From assembly GCA_002751075.1 (NCBI GenBank), contig NAOQ01000069.1, positions 62,001 to 126,000 on the forward strand: a stretch of 64,000 nt of DNA, written 5' to 3'. Below the pieces are notes generated by a model. It did not search any database and had not been told where the DNA came from. It saw only the letters and a program-made list of their open reading frames with translations. The DNA comes from Ichthyophonus hoferi (Eukaryota; Opisthokonta; Ichthyosporea; Ichthyophonida; Ichthyophonidae). Below are positions 1 through 12,530 of the stretch, one piece after another. The position numbers were made by a program, and so were the translations under genes. Each line of letters opens with the position of its first letter. Position 1 is the first letter of the stretch.

Positions 1-134
1 NNNNNNNNNNNNNNNNNNNNNNNNNNNNNNNNNNNNNNNNNNNNNNNNNNNNNNNNNNNNNNNNNNNNNNNNNNNNNNNNNNNNNNNNNNNNNNNNNNNN
101 NNNNNNNNNNNNNNNNNNNNNNNNNNNNNNNNNN
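1..134. other. Assembly gap (N run)
   Basis: Unresolved bases at the left edge. The gap abuts a pentanucleotide microsatellite, which probably caused the assembly break. Confidence 0.99.
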
Positions 135-201
135 ACAATACAATACAATACAATACAATACAATACAATACAATACAATACAATACAATACAATACAATA
201 C
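135..201. repeat. (ACAAT)n microsatellite
   Basis: Near-perfect head-to-tail pentanucleotide repeat, about 13 units, starting directly at the gap. The same motif family recurs in introns and spacers throughout the window. Confidence 0.97.
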
Positions 202-670
202 ACCTATACCCCTACCTCTCTAGGCGAGGTAGATCTAAATAAAGTAACTTGGAACAAAACTGAACCTCCAATGATTGCACCGCTACAAGGTTAGGGAGCA
301 GTATTTCACTTTCACTGCTGGGAAGTCATACAAAATAATATTAAAAACGGGTTTAATTGGGTAAATAAGTGTGGATATAGTTGGTTGAATATAATCACTT
401 TTTCAAGTATATATAATTCTATAATGTTGCTTGCTATATATATACCAAGTAATTACATGCATATGTATTCAACCAAGATTTTTAATGCAGGGCTTTATTG
501 GTTATTTTGAATCTATTAAAATATGATTAGAAAACAACATTTGGATAAGTATATATGAATGTGATAGGTCAATAGTTAGTTTAGTTGGTTACAATTGGAA
601 CATCGACTAGCGCAATTAAATATATTGACCACAAATTATGACGACACACAATGTATTCTATTTTATTATA

Positions 671-750
671 CTGTATTGTATTGTATTGTATTGTATTGTA
701 TTGTATTGTATTCTATTGCATCCTATCCTATCCTATCATATCCTATCCTG
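671..750. repeat. (TGTAT)n followed by (CCTAT)n microsatellite
   Basis: About eight TGTAT units grade into CCTAT units. The motif is the complement-type version of the ACAAT array at the left edge. Open frames through it are low-complexity and not genes. Confidence 0.95.
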
Positions 751-970
751 CCCCCATCCTTACCCAATTACCTATAAGATCCCCTCAGTCGTCTGCACTC
801 AAAAGAAATTAAATTTAAGTGGAAATGTCTCCTGACTGTCACGAGATTGCTCAATACAATTGGACACAACCTCACCAGCCTCCGCATTATAAAGTTATTT
901 ACGCGGGTTAGATTAGGCAGATAAAAGTATAGTGTATTCCTGTGGCTTAGTTCAGTAACAGAACTACTAC

Positions 971-1520
971 CGTTTGGTGTGCGTGGGGCCAGGGTGAAGG
1001 GAAGGGGTGATCTGGGAAGGGATAATAAGCGAGAGATATAAGTGGGTAAGGATCAGGGCTGGCATGAGAAGTTGTTGCATGATTGAGTTGTTTTTAGGGG
1101 TATATGTGTATGATAGTATGTATGTATGTATGTATATATATGTGTAGGTATGTGTGTATGTATGCATAATGGTATGATAGTATGTATGTATGTATGTATA
1201 TATATGTGTAGGTATGTGTGTATGTATGCATAATGGTATGTATGTATGTTGGTATGTGTATATGGATATATATACAATGGTATGTATGTATGGTATATCG
1301 CCATTTTGTGTGTGTGGGGGTGTGTATATGATTGGACGATTACATCCCCGATTATATACATAGATATTATACTATATTATACTATACTATATTATATTAT
1401 ATTCACGTACATTACATTATCCTATAAGTAAACAAAGGGAGAGAGACATTGAGAATATAATCTGAATAACTTACATAGCATCGGCAGGTGTGGGCCACGG
1501 GTAAATGTTAGAGAACGAAA
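971..1520 (-). CDS. Two candidate coding exons, gene unknown
   Basis: Two short minus-strand segments look like spliced exons. The first (1,520-1,475) follows a CTTTACAG acceptor, ends at a GTAAGT donor, and can read ...NIYPWPTPADAM. The second (1,011-971) follows a pyrimidine-rich stretch ending CCCTTCCCAG and stops at GTAGTA; it is proline-rich in any frame. They lie downstream of the signal-peptide gene on the same strand and could be its later exons, but I could not link phases across 1.5-4.0 kb. No family recognised. Confidence 0.25.
1110..1237. repeat. 64-bp tandem duplication of a GTAT-rich unit
   Basis: A 64-base unit starting ATGATAGTATG and ending GCATAATGGT occurs twice in a row with essentially no differences, so the duplication looks recent. 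It is surrounded by (GTAT)n microsatellite. Confidence 0.9.
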
Positions 1521-1884
1521 CTGTAAAGGAATGATATTGTACCAATCGTCATTATCCTCATTAAGGTTATTAATTAGAGATAATATAGAGTTTTATGTTT
1601 TTAAGATTGGTTTTTACAGGATTATAGGATTTGTGATAAGAGGAGTGTAAATAAAATATATGGATGATGTAAGAAAAGATAGAATGGAATATACCGTAAT
1701 ATAATATAATATAATATAATAAACCATATTACAAAACAAAATTTAAAACCAAACATACATACTTGATTGAGCTTCTATAAGTCTAGGCGCGGTAAAATTA
1801 GCTGAGGGAAATGATAGGAGTAAGTCAGAGTGCAATATAATTTAAAAATGTTTAAATAAGAAATGATAGGTGGATTAAATATAT

Positions 1885-2110
1885 ATAGCACTAATTATAG
1901 CATAATACAATACAATGCAATAGAATACAGTACAATACAATATAATGCAATATAATACAATACAATATAGCATAAATAACATAATATAGTACAATATAAT
2001 ATAATATAATATAATATAATATAATATAATACATTATAATACAATATATTATAATACAACACAATACAATACAACACAATATAACATAATACAATATAAT
2101 ATAATATAAT
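1885..2110. repeat. Degenerate (ACAAT/ATAAT)n array
   Basis: About 220 bases of interrupted pentanucleotides. The tyrosine/isoleucine-rich frames on the minus strand are artefacts of the repeat. Confidence 0.92.
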
Positions 2111-2542
2111 CCATTAATATTTAAACACCCCTTTCAGCCAATACAAATGCACACCTAAAATTAGATCTTGAAGCTCTAGTACACCAGTGATCAGTTTCAG
2201 GTGAGGGAGCGTTATAGCTTTTAAGTAGTGATTGGTAGTAATGAGTAGAGAGCCTATTAGCGTGACCTGAGGCAAAAAAATCTCTGACAGCTGGGTATAG
2301 GAATTTGTTATGTTTTACTAAATTATATATATGCTTTTTTATATTTTAGTAGTACATTGTTATATACTATAGTAAGGATCAATGTTATGCTAAATGTGCG
2401 TGTATATATGCGCAATTACACCCCTACATATATACTATATTATACTAGACTATACTATACTATACACAAGCATATATAGATATAAAGTAACTAAATCAAT
2501 AATTTCCATATATGGTATCTGTTTTATTCCTCTCGAACTCAC

Positions 2543-2630
2543 CCGTGGATTGTTGTGGAACATTATATTACCAGTACACTCTTTCAACACAGGGACGTCT
2601 AGGGTGATCATATTTGGGTTATTGGAAACA
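2543..2630 (-). CDS. Candidate coding exon, gene unknown
   Basis: An 88-base segment follows a GGCAG acceptor with a CTAAT branch-like element upstream and ends at a strong GTGAGT donor. In frame it reads 29 codons (VSNNPNMITLDVPVL..., then KECTGNIMFHNNPR), with mixed codons unlike the surrounding repeats. It begins in phase 1 and ends in phase 0. It may belong to the signal-peptide gene upstream at 4.0-6.6 kb, but intermediate exons near 2.9 and 3.1 kb could not be phased. No family recognised. Confidence 0.35.
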
Positions 2631-4004
2631 CTGCCATCATTGGATTAGTATCATACAGGTTAAAGTAGCTAGCCACAAAATAGTCGTGTTTTATTATATC
2701 TAATACTAGATTTATTTTAAAAGGTAACACATTGATTATAACAGAGAAACCCAATGATTTTCCGTTTTTATAATTTAATATTCATTTATGACATGCATAA
2801 TGTGGGATAGATGATCAACATATAGTAGATAAATGGTGCCCTGGAATTTCCAGGTATTAGAACCCCAAGCTATTTTTATGGGTCCCGCTAAATATACCAT
2901 ACCACTTATTACAGGTACATTATTATTATTACTATTATTATTGCGTATTACTCATACAACATTTAAAAACCACATTCATGCATATACTATACTAGATATA
3001 TTAAACTATACATATTATATTATATATTATATTATATACATTATACTAAACGTATTATACTAGAAAAAAACTACATTATATACATCTATAACCTATAACC
3101 TATAATATATCAGATTGCGATGCAATGCTAAACCATAACCACCACTTGAAAATTTAATTCCAGATATTGATAGGCTAATATTTGCATAATTTTTTTATTT
3201 GTTGCATCGGGAGCGTATAAGGTAAATAGCAAATAGTGTATAAAAATATTAAAATAAGATTTAAATTTTAATACAACATATGAAAGCAATAAATGTTTAG
3301 AGAGTACCATAATAGAGCTTAGGTGTCTATCTTACATGCTATATTAAAATTTTGAAGTACATTTTAATAAACTATTTATGTTTTTATCTAAATCCTATTA
3401 TTCTACTACAAATTTGCAATATATATATAACATTGTCAATGGCAATATACGTCACACAGAAACATAACAGGGAGTCAATAGGGGAGATTACTTGATATTT
3501 TGGACAATTTTTTCTAAATGAGGAAATGATACGCTCATGTTTGCGCGATTATACCCATTGCCACTTTGGATAGTAAGATTACCCTGTTTGATTGATGGAT
3601 GTGGTGTGTGAGATCATACACAGTAGAAAGGTATATGGATATAAGATAGTATGACGTCATATAGCATAGTGTAGCACAATGTAATATAGTAGAATATAGT
3701 ATAATTGGATAATAGTGTGATTAAAAATTGATTTTTTAACTGGATAAAGCACAGGTTTTACTAACTAATTTTTTATTGCCATTGAGCTATTGGTTTTTTA
3801 TCACACTTCCATTTATTTTACCATATATAGGATAATGAATGATTAAAAATCTAAAAGGCTATTATAGTGCAATACAGACAAATAGATATGCTAAATAGAT
3901 GTGGTGTGATAATATGCCAGAATTATTTGTGATATTAAATGATATGATTTAATATAATATATAGACCTATCATATAGTAGTAAGTGTGTGATATTAAAAT
4001 TTAC

Positions 4005-6559
4005 CATTACGACCACATCTTGAAAGACCCCGGGCCCAATAAAGTCTTGTATAATCAAATGATGGACATATTTACACTTATAGGAAAGCAACAGCTGCAA
4101 TTGGGCCTGAGGTTTTATTTGATTTTAATTATATGGGATTATTGGTTAGTTGGTATTGAGTTGTGCTGATATATATATATATATGTGCATTGCATTTATT
4201 AATAATATAATCCTTCGGTATAGTTTTATCCATCACACTATCATACTGTAATATTATAATACTGTAATACTGTCATACTGACATTATATTACGCTATATT
4301 ATACTCCATTTTATTATATTACATTACCTTTTATTGTATATTATATTACTACTTTACCAAATTACGTGTGCTGCAAAAAACTAACGTTTATGATTATAAG
4401 CATAATTTACGCTATATTGTATCAGCATATCATATTATCACTAGCATATTCTGTTTTATCATATTATATATTACTCTATCATTACTAGTATATTCCATTA
4501 TATCATATTATATATTACTATATCCACTATATCTTATTATATCATAATATACTATTATACTATCATTATCTTAGATCATCACCGGCATTTTCCATTATAT
4601 CATATTATATCCTACTATACCCTCTGATATAATATGATAAAGCATTTTTTATTTAATCTAATACAATACAATCCAATTATTCCCCCCGGTTTCATTTACC
4701 TGATTGGATATAATGGCAGTATTGTAACAAAATCCTTGGCTATTATCACGATCTCTAGTCAGTTCAAGAGTCAGGGCTACGATCATGGCGATTAGACCTA
4801 ATAGTAGACTATATAGTATATAGTATGCATGGGTAGAGTTAGTAGTTGACGTGAAAGGGGGAAGATTGAGAATATATTGTTGTATAAGGTAATGTATTGT
4901 AATATATTGTACTAATATAAAATAGAATAAAACAGATTATAACATTATATTATATTATAATAAAATAGAATAAAATATGATATAATATAATATAATACAA
5001 TATAGTATTATAAAATACATTATAGCATATTACACTACAATACAGTACAATATAGATATATAGTATACTGTTATATGAGAATGTACCGTATCTAGATATT
5101 TAATGTGTTTGTTTATGTGTATGTGTAAGTATATGTACGCACGCGAGCCGATCATTCTCCAACCAAAATCCTTCCTATTGCTATTGTTAATTATAAACTC
5201 CAACACTGATTGGGTTACCATTCGTGGACTTACAGGATAGCACTAGCGATGATACAACGAAACTTCTTTTTGTTTTTAAATTTATATACCATGAATTGTT
5301 GACGTAATAAATCTAGGGCCGAGGACTCATCATCATCGATAGGTTGCATTTCTAATCGAGGATTGGCTGTAGATGTATGTGTATAGTATAGGTATAGTGT
5401 AGTATAGTAGTATAGTATAGTATGGTATGGTATATGTAGAGTATAGTATAGGCATAGTGTAGTATAGTATAATATAGTATCGTATAGTACGGTAGTACGG
5501 CGTGTATTAGTAAGGTCATGAAATAGTAATAAAAGGTAGGCCATATTAAAGAGATATGGAGTAGGTTATTTCTAGAATGTGGCTATAATATACAGTTAGC
5601 CACGTTGTTATAAACAGGTATAGTTTTAGGTATACATGCATATATTTTCTTACACATATTATAGCTGAATATTGTATATTCAGTATATATTCCAAACATA
5701 TCTATATACATATGTAAAAGGTTAAGTTGTTATTGATCAATTGAGTTAATTAAATAATGTGTAACTTAACTCATTTGGGTCTAAGAAATTGAGCACCATC
5801 TATGTATTGCACAAACGTCATATCTATATACTTTTTAGGTAAATTACTTTAGGCATAAAGAAATGTAGGAATATATTTCTACATACGTATATAGATAGTA
5901 GAGTATATATGTTTTATCTCTGTATTATATAGCTATGTTGTATTCGGTACTATGTAATATCACATATACCTAGACAGAGAGAGACGTAGATAAAGATGTG
6001 ACTTACAGCTTATTAATGATCCATATTTAGACATGCATACATCGCGTTTCATCATCTAAGACATTGCTTATTAGTTGTATACTATATATAGTTATATGGT
6101 TATATAATAGTAATATAGTACATAGTTCTAGAGTAATATAGTTATATAGTTATATAATTATATAATAATAAAATGATATAGTTATATTCTGTAAGATTAT
6201 ATTATATACAAGAATCACTCATTATCTCCTACTATCATATATCATATTACATTATATTACAATATACTATAATATACTATATTATACTAAATCATAATAA
6301 ATCATACTATAACATAATATACTATATACTATATCAGAGTATACTATCTATACTATAACATTATATTATACGATCTCATATTATATCATACTATCTCATA
6401 CTATAATATACTATAATATACTGTATCATACTATAATATACTATAATAAACTATAACACAATAAGGTGACTTACCTCTACCATCAACATCTGTCGCCATT
6501 CCACTGTTAATTGATAAGGATATGCTAGTTAGTAATATTACAATATAAAATATCTTCAT
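4005..6559 (-). CDS. Putative secreted or signal-anchored protein (partial model)
   Basis: Five exons join with consistent phases: 6,559-6,475, 5,366-5,290, 5,242-5,143, 4,797-4,700 and 4,076-4,005. Together they give about 143 codons. Exon 1 starts MKIFYIVILLTSISLSINSG, a typical signal peptide. Exon 2 is acidic (MQPIDDDESSALDLLRQQFM). Exon 3 reads CYPVSPRMVTQSVLEF and ends FGWRMIGS. Exon 4 begins with a hydrophobic run (LIAMIVALTLEL) and ends GFCYNTAIISNQ. Exon 5 ends FIGPGVFQDVVVM. Cysteines appear in exons 3, 4 and 5, fitting an extracellular protein. The intron between exons 2 and 3 is only 47 bases. The 3' end is not resolved. A competing reading leaves exon 2 at a GTAAGT donor (5,234). 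I do not recognise the family. Confidence 0.45.
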
Positions 6560-6741
6560 GTAATTAGTTTAATTGTGTTTGTACTATATTTTAGTATGGC
6601 ATAAGATTATACATAACAATATATAATGTCGTATTAGCTTACCCTGGCACATATTATATGTTATCATATTCTATTATACTATAATATACAATATATATAT
6701 ATATATATATATTTATTAAAACACCCAGGAACTACTCTTAC

Positions 6742-6847
6742 TTTGCATCATCAGATCCGATGGGGAGCTTGCGATGTCAATGGCCTCAGACTGTGAATTT
6801 ACTTTGGAAATTGTAAAGCGTCGTTTGCGTTTAGATTTAGATGACAT
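6742..6847 (-). CDS. Candidate first exon of a basic nuclear-type protein
   Basis: ATG followed by 35 codons beginning MSSKSKRKRRFTISKVN and ending SSPSDLMMQ, leaving at a GTAAGA donor in phase 1. The KSKRKRR cluster resembles a nuclear localisation signal. It lies about 180 bases upstream of the signal-peptide exon on the same strand. Splicing to a CAG within that exon (near 6,520) would give another frame that soon stops, so its true partner exon is unknown. It could be an alternative first exon or part of a separate gene. Confidence 0.35.
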
Positions 6848-7130
6848 CGAGTAACTATAGACCTTATGTTAGTTTGAAGATATATATACGTATGTAAATG
6901 TAAATGTATACCAGCATTCAATGGTTGCCACTTGTATATATGCAAATATGGAAACAAAGAAAAGCAAGACATGCGTCTATCTATATAATTATATATAATA
7001 ACCATCAACAATCCTTATAAAAATAATGGTCGCTCAGATCCAGTGCACATGCATCTAAAAATGTATGTCAATGTATTATATACCTACCTACTTACCTATA
7101 TTGCATCCCACATGCACGCACACACTCATG

Positions 7131-7218
7131 TTACAAACCTCCTAGTCCCATTTTGCGCTGATCCCTGATTAGTAGTTCGTTCCATGTCTGCAATGTACGC
7201 TGGGTAACGAAGTATTCA
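7131..7218 (-). CDS. Candidate terminal exon, gene unknown
   Basis: After an ATATAG acceptor the minus strand reads EYFVTQRTLQTWNELLIRDQ, then RKMGLGGL and a TAA. Codon choice is balanced and the other two frames are closed. A GTTTGT donor just before the stop could instead carry it into the next exon. Upstream exons would lie above 7.2 kb, where I see only AT-rich sequence and repeats. Confidence 0.3.
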
Positions 7219-8008
7219 CTATATGTTTTTTAATTCATCACTTACTGGGTTAACATTACTTCTATATCAGAGTTAAAAATATATAATTTAAACTACATAT
7301 AATACAAACCAAATCTCAATAAAGCACCTACACTCCCACTTTTTTACAAGTACTTTTAGTACAACTAGGGTATATAGGGTATATAAGATATATAGTGGAA
7401 GAAGAAGAACATGAGTATAGCACAATATAATATTGGGTAATGTTATATAGTATTATATAATATAGTATAATGTGTATTTTTTACAATTGATGCTAGATGC
7501 TAGTGAAAGTATATAGAACAAGTAATTATATAACCAAGTTTAGTGGTGTATATGAGAAGGAAGCCCAGTTTAATTTGATAAACAATAAATCTCTTGTACC
7601 AAGATGATGCCAGCCAATCTGCTTTTAGAAAGTGGTTTAATTATTGGCTAGCACCGCATCGCTATTCTAAATTGTTTGTTGGTATAAACACCACCTAAAC
7701 AATTTCCCTGGGCACTATGAGCCAGATTTGTATTATATTATATTACATTAAATTGAATTAAATTATATTATATTATCTTATCTTATATTATATTATATTA
7801 TGTAGTATATTGTTATGTCATATTTTATTATATATTACTAGAACATACCACACAATGTTATAGTATATTCTATTGACCAAAGTACCAGGTGATTCTCAAT
7901 TCTATAAAAAGCTTAGTTATGTGAACGATTGGACAGATGAAAGGCATTAGCGAAAAAGCCGCCTAAATTAAGACATAGGTTAGACCAATTGGATAAATTA
8001 AGATCCAA
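7219..8008. other. AT-rich spacer without recognised gene
   Basis: Short TATTA-type arrays (7,730-7,805) and unique AT-rich sequence. No open frame with coding character or splice context was seen on either strand. Confidence 0.6.
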
Positions 8009-9861
8009 TTAAGATCAAAATATTCTAGTGGGCCTCATAGGACTCCATGTGAATTACATTAACTAATGAGAATCTGTCCCATTTCCATTTGGATCGAAAT
8101 GTGGAGCATAGCCATATTGTGCAAAAAGGATAAAAGGAACGTAACAACTAATAAAAAGACACGGATAATAACGTGCAAACCATTATAAGCAAGCAAAGCT
8201 TTGTGTTTCTTAAGAATTTTTTTTTTTTAAAAAAAAAAAAATATTAAATAAATATGTTCTCGTTGATGGTTAGAAGATACTTGGCCTCTATTTTTTAACC
8301 ATCATATTTTATTGTAATGTTTAGTTCTTTGTTGGCACTCGATTATGCTAGTCAGTCTTCTGATATCTCTCTTATTGGGAATACAAAGAACTGTTTAGTC
8401 ACTTTCAATAATTATAATATTTATTAATTACACCCAGCCTTAGCCTCTCTTACTGATCGCTCACACTGTGCTATTACCACAATTGCACCTAAACGCATTA
8501 AGGCAGGAGTCTCTCTTAAATTTGTAGAAGAATATTACAGACTATTAACAATAAAAACTTTTTCCGTTTCACAATCATCTCAGTTTTTTAGTAGAAACGG
8601 ATTAGAGCTAAGTGTTATCATTACTGCTAGCCCAGCAGCATACACATGAACAAAAAATTAAGTAGAGTCCACAAAATCTGTAGACAAGTCACCAGAACTG
8701 CCGAAAACTACTATCATCAAGTCAAAGGTCGGTTTGACGGGACAGAATTTTATTTCGGTGGCCAGGATTCCTTATTCTTGTTATTGTATAGGCTAGTATA
8801 GGTGTATATTATGTGTATGTTTCAAGTTGATGCCATATAGGTTAGTATAAGCATATACTATATGTATAGAACTGAATAGGTATAAACATGACACCATTTA
8901 AAGCATGGGTCTAATTGAATGAAAAGTAATGACTTTTGCAAAGTTTAGTATTTTATCAGTGTGGTGCTTATTAATAGATACCTTTATTGTGTCTTGAGAA
9001 TAAGAAGTAAAGACAAGAGCGTTCCCGGGACCTATATTTGTTTAGAAGGAAAGAGAATACCTAATTAAGAGGCGTTTTATCGTGTCCTTTTTCATACACG
9101 GAGTACAGCTATGCCAAAACACCTTTTATTGTTATTAAACAAATCAGCAAGGCTTGCCATAGGCAGGATGCCTAAACAATGTGTTATCTCACCTCTAAAA
9201 CGTATGATCTGAAATGGCTTATTATATAGTTGCAGGATCTCTACCATTGGCTGGTTCAATTTTGATAAATAATCACTTTACAAGGACACATACACTAAAC
9301 TATTTGAAGAATTAAGATCAAATTATGAAGATGTTCTAGTAGGCCTTACTGATCTGATGTAAACCACGGTAACCAAAAAGGATCTATATAACTCTTTTTT
9401 TTTTGGACCAAAATATGGAAAATGGCTACGTTGACATTCGTCTTATTAAACAAAGGTCGTGAAAAGAGTAAAAGGAACGAAAGCAACTAGTAAAGACACG
9501 AATAATGACATATAAAGCAGTATAAGCAAAACTTTGCGTTTATTATAACTTTTTAAACATAATATACATATATATATTCTCATTGATGGTCAAAAGGTAC
9601 TTAGCCTGAATTCTATAAGCATAGTATTTTATTGCAATATCTAGTTCTTTGTTGGCATTTAATTATAATCGTTAGTGTTCAGATCTTACTTATATTGGGA
9701 ATACTGAGAACTGTTAAGTTATTTTCAATTGTAATAGTAATAATTATAAATGCCCAGCCTTAGCACCTTTCACTGATCGTTTACACTGTGCTATTATTAA
9801 AAACACACTTAGGCGTATTAGGGCAGGAGTTTCCCTTTAGTTTGTAGAACACTTTAAACAG
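8009..9861. mobile_element. Direct-repeat pair, possible LTR-element fossil
   Basis: Segments 8,009-8,540 and 9,311-9,861 are diverged direct copies. Shared landmarks in order are AATTAAGATCAAA, TAGTTCTTTGTTGGCA, a CCCAGCCTTAGC block, and CTGATCG...ACACTGTGCTATTA. About 0.77 kb lies between them. The internal part carries a sequence (near 8,600: CGGATTAGAGCTAAG...CTAGCCCAGCA) that also occurs near 11,990 in the neighbouring LTR-like unit. Two ~0.54 kb direct repeats around a short interior fit an old, broken LTR retroelement; a tandem duplication is the alternative. No coding domain remains recognisable. Confidence 0.45.
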
Positions 9862-9910
9862 ATGGGGATAGAACCATCACAATACTCTTTTCGTACATTA
9901 AATTTTAAAG

Positions 9911-12530
9911 CAATCTGTGGTAGTTCCAGCGACCTGCCAAACAGGCTTCAGGGTCGCCAATTGAGTATTCTATAATAGGATTATATATATATATTATGAT
10001 ACACACTATATATTATTATACACTATATATTATTATACATAACATATTATTATACATTATATATTATTATGCAATTATTATTATACACTATATATAAATA
10101 TACACTATATATTACGATATTTTGCATTCATTTGCTATTGTTTAACAAATATTAAATGAATGCAAAGTTTTGTGTGCAACAAACGTATTTGTATTTGGCT
10201 ATAACGGCAGTGTACATATACACAAGCATGCGAGGTTACCGCAAATACCCAGGTGTGCCGGGAGCCGCATATGTGTGAGCGGCCGGGCCTTTAATATGGT
10301 TTTTTGTTTTTTTTTTATATACTTTGTTTTACCGCCAGTGATAACTTTTAGTCTTTTGGTTAACACCAAGTAGCTAATTTGAATATTTATAAGGGTTTTC
10401 GATCCAAATGGTAAATCTGTTGACCAGTGTGATAGACCTGTCAACCATATGATAATTGCCGCGATCCGAATTATAACATGTCGATCAATTTGATGATTTT
10501 CCTGATCAAAAGTAAAATAAATGACAAATTTTTTTAGGAAGTTTTCGAAAGATTATATATATATATATAAAGAACATCTTAACAAGAAGCAGAAGCTATC
10601 ATCCAGTAAACAAGGATGATGGAAGGAGGATAGAAGATAAACCCCTTGAAGGCATATCTGTTAGGTATAATACCGAGGTATTAAATTTGCATTATCAAAC
10701 TGTGTATAAAATTGTAAAGAAATTCAATGAATGCAGTACAACTACTGTGACGCTTAGGAGCGGGCAGGGATAGGAGATGGAAGGTCTCAGCGGACCAGAA
10801 ACGGCAAGTACTTAGGTGGGTAACCAATAATTGCCTCCTAAGGCTTTTTGATCTTGCAATGATGGTGCAAGACGAACTTTCTAGAAGTGTCTCAAATTCT
10901 GCCATAGAAAGGATATTATTACGTTTTCATTACACAGTGAAAAATCTGGTACCTCTACGGAGCGTAGAACTGATGAAACTACGATTGGAAAGCGTTTTGA
11001 TTATGCTCTACGGTTCACGAAGCTAGAGCAGAATACTGAGTATGAAAATTTGCTATTTTGCGACGAAGTTGGATTTTCAGTCTCCATCTGATCGAAAAAA
11101 GGAAGATCCCGCATTGGAACTTCTCTAAATGTTTCTGTTGGTGCTTCGCAAAGTAAAAACATTTCTATCTTCGCGGCCGTGAATAAGTATGGTATCTTAT
11201 AGCAACAAATTTATATTAAAGCTCTTAATGAGGAAGACTTCAAAGCTCGTTTGGAAAGTTTTAAAAGGTTATGTGATGAAAAAGGAATTACTAATCATGT
11301 TTTTATCCTCGATAAAGCTAGGATTCATCACTTTCCCGGCCCTTAAGGTGTTATTCACTCCTTGAATTTAAACCTATTATATTTTCCTCTTTATTCATCT
11401 TTTTTGAATATTATATATTGGAAGTGTTTTTTCAGTTTGAAAGAAGTTAATTGCTAGATCGGAATGTAGAACTGAAGCAGAATTGAAAAGCATCGTAAGT
11501 TAAAAAAAAACGGAGATCACAGCTGGACACAGATAGTTTTTATAGGAAAATGCTAAGATACAGGTGTAAGTCGGAAAAAAAAACAATAATTATGAAGTGA
11601 TTATATATATAACAAGAGAAAGATGAACTAACAGTTTTTTACTACAATAATAGACGTAATTTTTTCAATTTATTTGTTCTCTGTTTGATTGGGAAAAATA
11701 TAATTTTTAATTCGGATCGGGAAAATCATCATGGTTGACAGATCTATCATTTGGATCGAAAACACCCTATAAATGGAGCCAATCATAAATATTCGTATAG
11801 GCTCATGAAAAGTCATAGAGACCCACTAGAAATGTCTGATCTATCTCGATAAGGTTATATTAGTGTTTCTTTAGATGGACCATTAGCTAATTTATTGCAT
11901 GCAAACTATTTGTCAATAAATTAAATGTAACTACGAGTTCATTCGGAGTTAGCGATCTTGTAACAAACATATCATTTTTCTATTGAAAGCGGATCAGATC
12001 TAAGCACTGTCTCCTTCACTAGCCCAGCAAAAGGTACCTTTAAGCAACTCCTAATCGGAACCCATACGGAAAAACCTTCTAGATAAGATAACATACTATC
12101 AATTAGATCACTCAAACTTCTGCCCCAGAGACAGGAAAAATTCTCGCCTTAGATAAGGAATTGACCTTCCGTTATCATCAGCCAACCGATCACAAACGAT
12201 CACATCTTTACCATAATAATAGAATTATAGAAATGGGAAAAATATAAGGTAAACATACCATCTCTATATATTTAGCCGTTACCCTGATAATGACCCATGT
12301 CCGATGGCGGACTATAGTGAAAACAAAGCTGGAAGCCCCGTCTGAACCACACATCATTAATTTATGTCATTCTAAGCATGTGATACGGTAAGAATGATTT
12401 CCAGTTAAAATATATACCTAATACGATACATAGGATGTCATCTCAATCTGAATCATTGCTACGTACGTTTGACAGGTAATTTTTACTATTTGAATAATTT
12501 ATATAAATAGGGGATCACTGTAGCATATTA
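9911..12530 (-). mobile_element. LTR-like repeat, copy A (interrupted)
   Basis: Matches the unit at 37,391-38,432 at both ends. The left end shares TAGTT(C)AGCGAC...GCCAATTGAG...ATAATAGGA and a CATGCGAGGTT...GCGGCC block. The right end shares GTCT(C)AACCAC and CTCAATC(T/A)GAATCA. The middle is interrupted by a Tc1/mariner-type element, so the unit without it is about 1.2 kb. Read on the minus strand the left end gives CAATTGGCGACC, like the primer-binding leader just after the LTR in many Gypsy-type elements. That suggests a solo or remnant LTR. It is old: copies differ strongly. Confidence 0.45.
10388..11772 (+). mobile_element. Decayed Tc1/mariner-type (IS630 superfamily) DNA transposon
   Basis: Terminal inverted repeats match over ~60 bases: left TTATAAGGGTTTTCGATCC at 10,387-10,405, right end reverse-complement TTATAGGGTGTTTTCGATCC ending near 11,772. 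A TA dinucleotide at each end fits a TA target duplication. Between them the plus strand encodes pieces of a DDE transposase: LLFCDEVGFSV (first catalytic D, 11,050-11,080), then SVGASQSKNISIFAAVNKYG, and FILDKARIHH (second D, 11,299-11,331), followed by a degraded LNIIYWKCFFSLKE end. Several in-frame stops make it non-functional. It is nested in LTR-like copy A, so it is the younger insertion. Confidence 0.8.
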
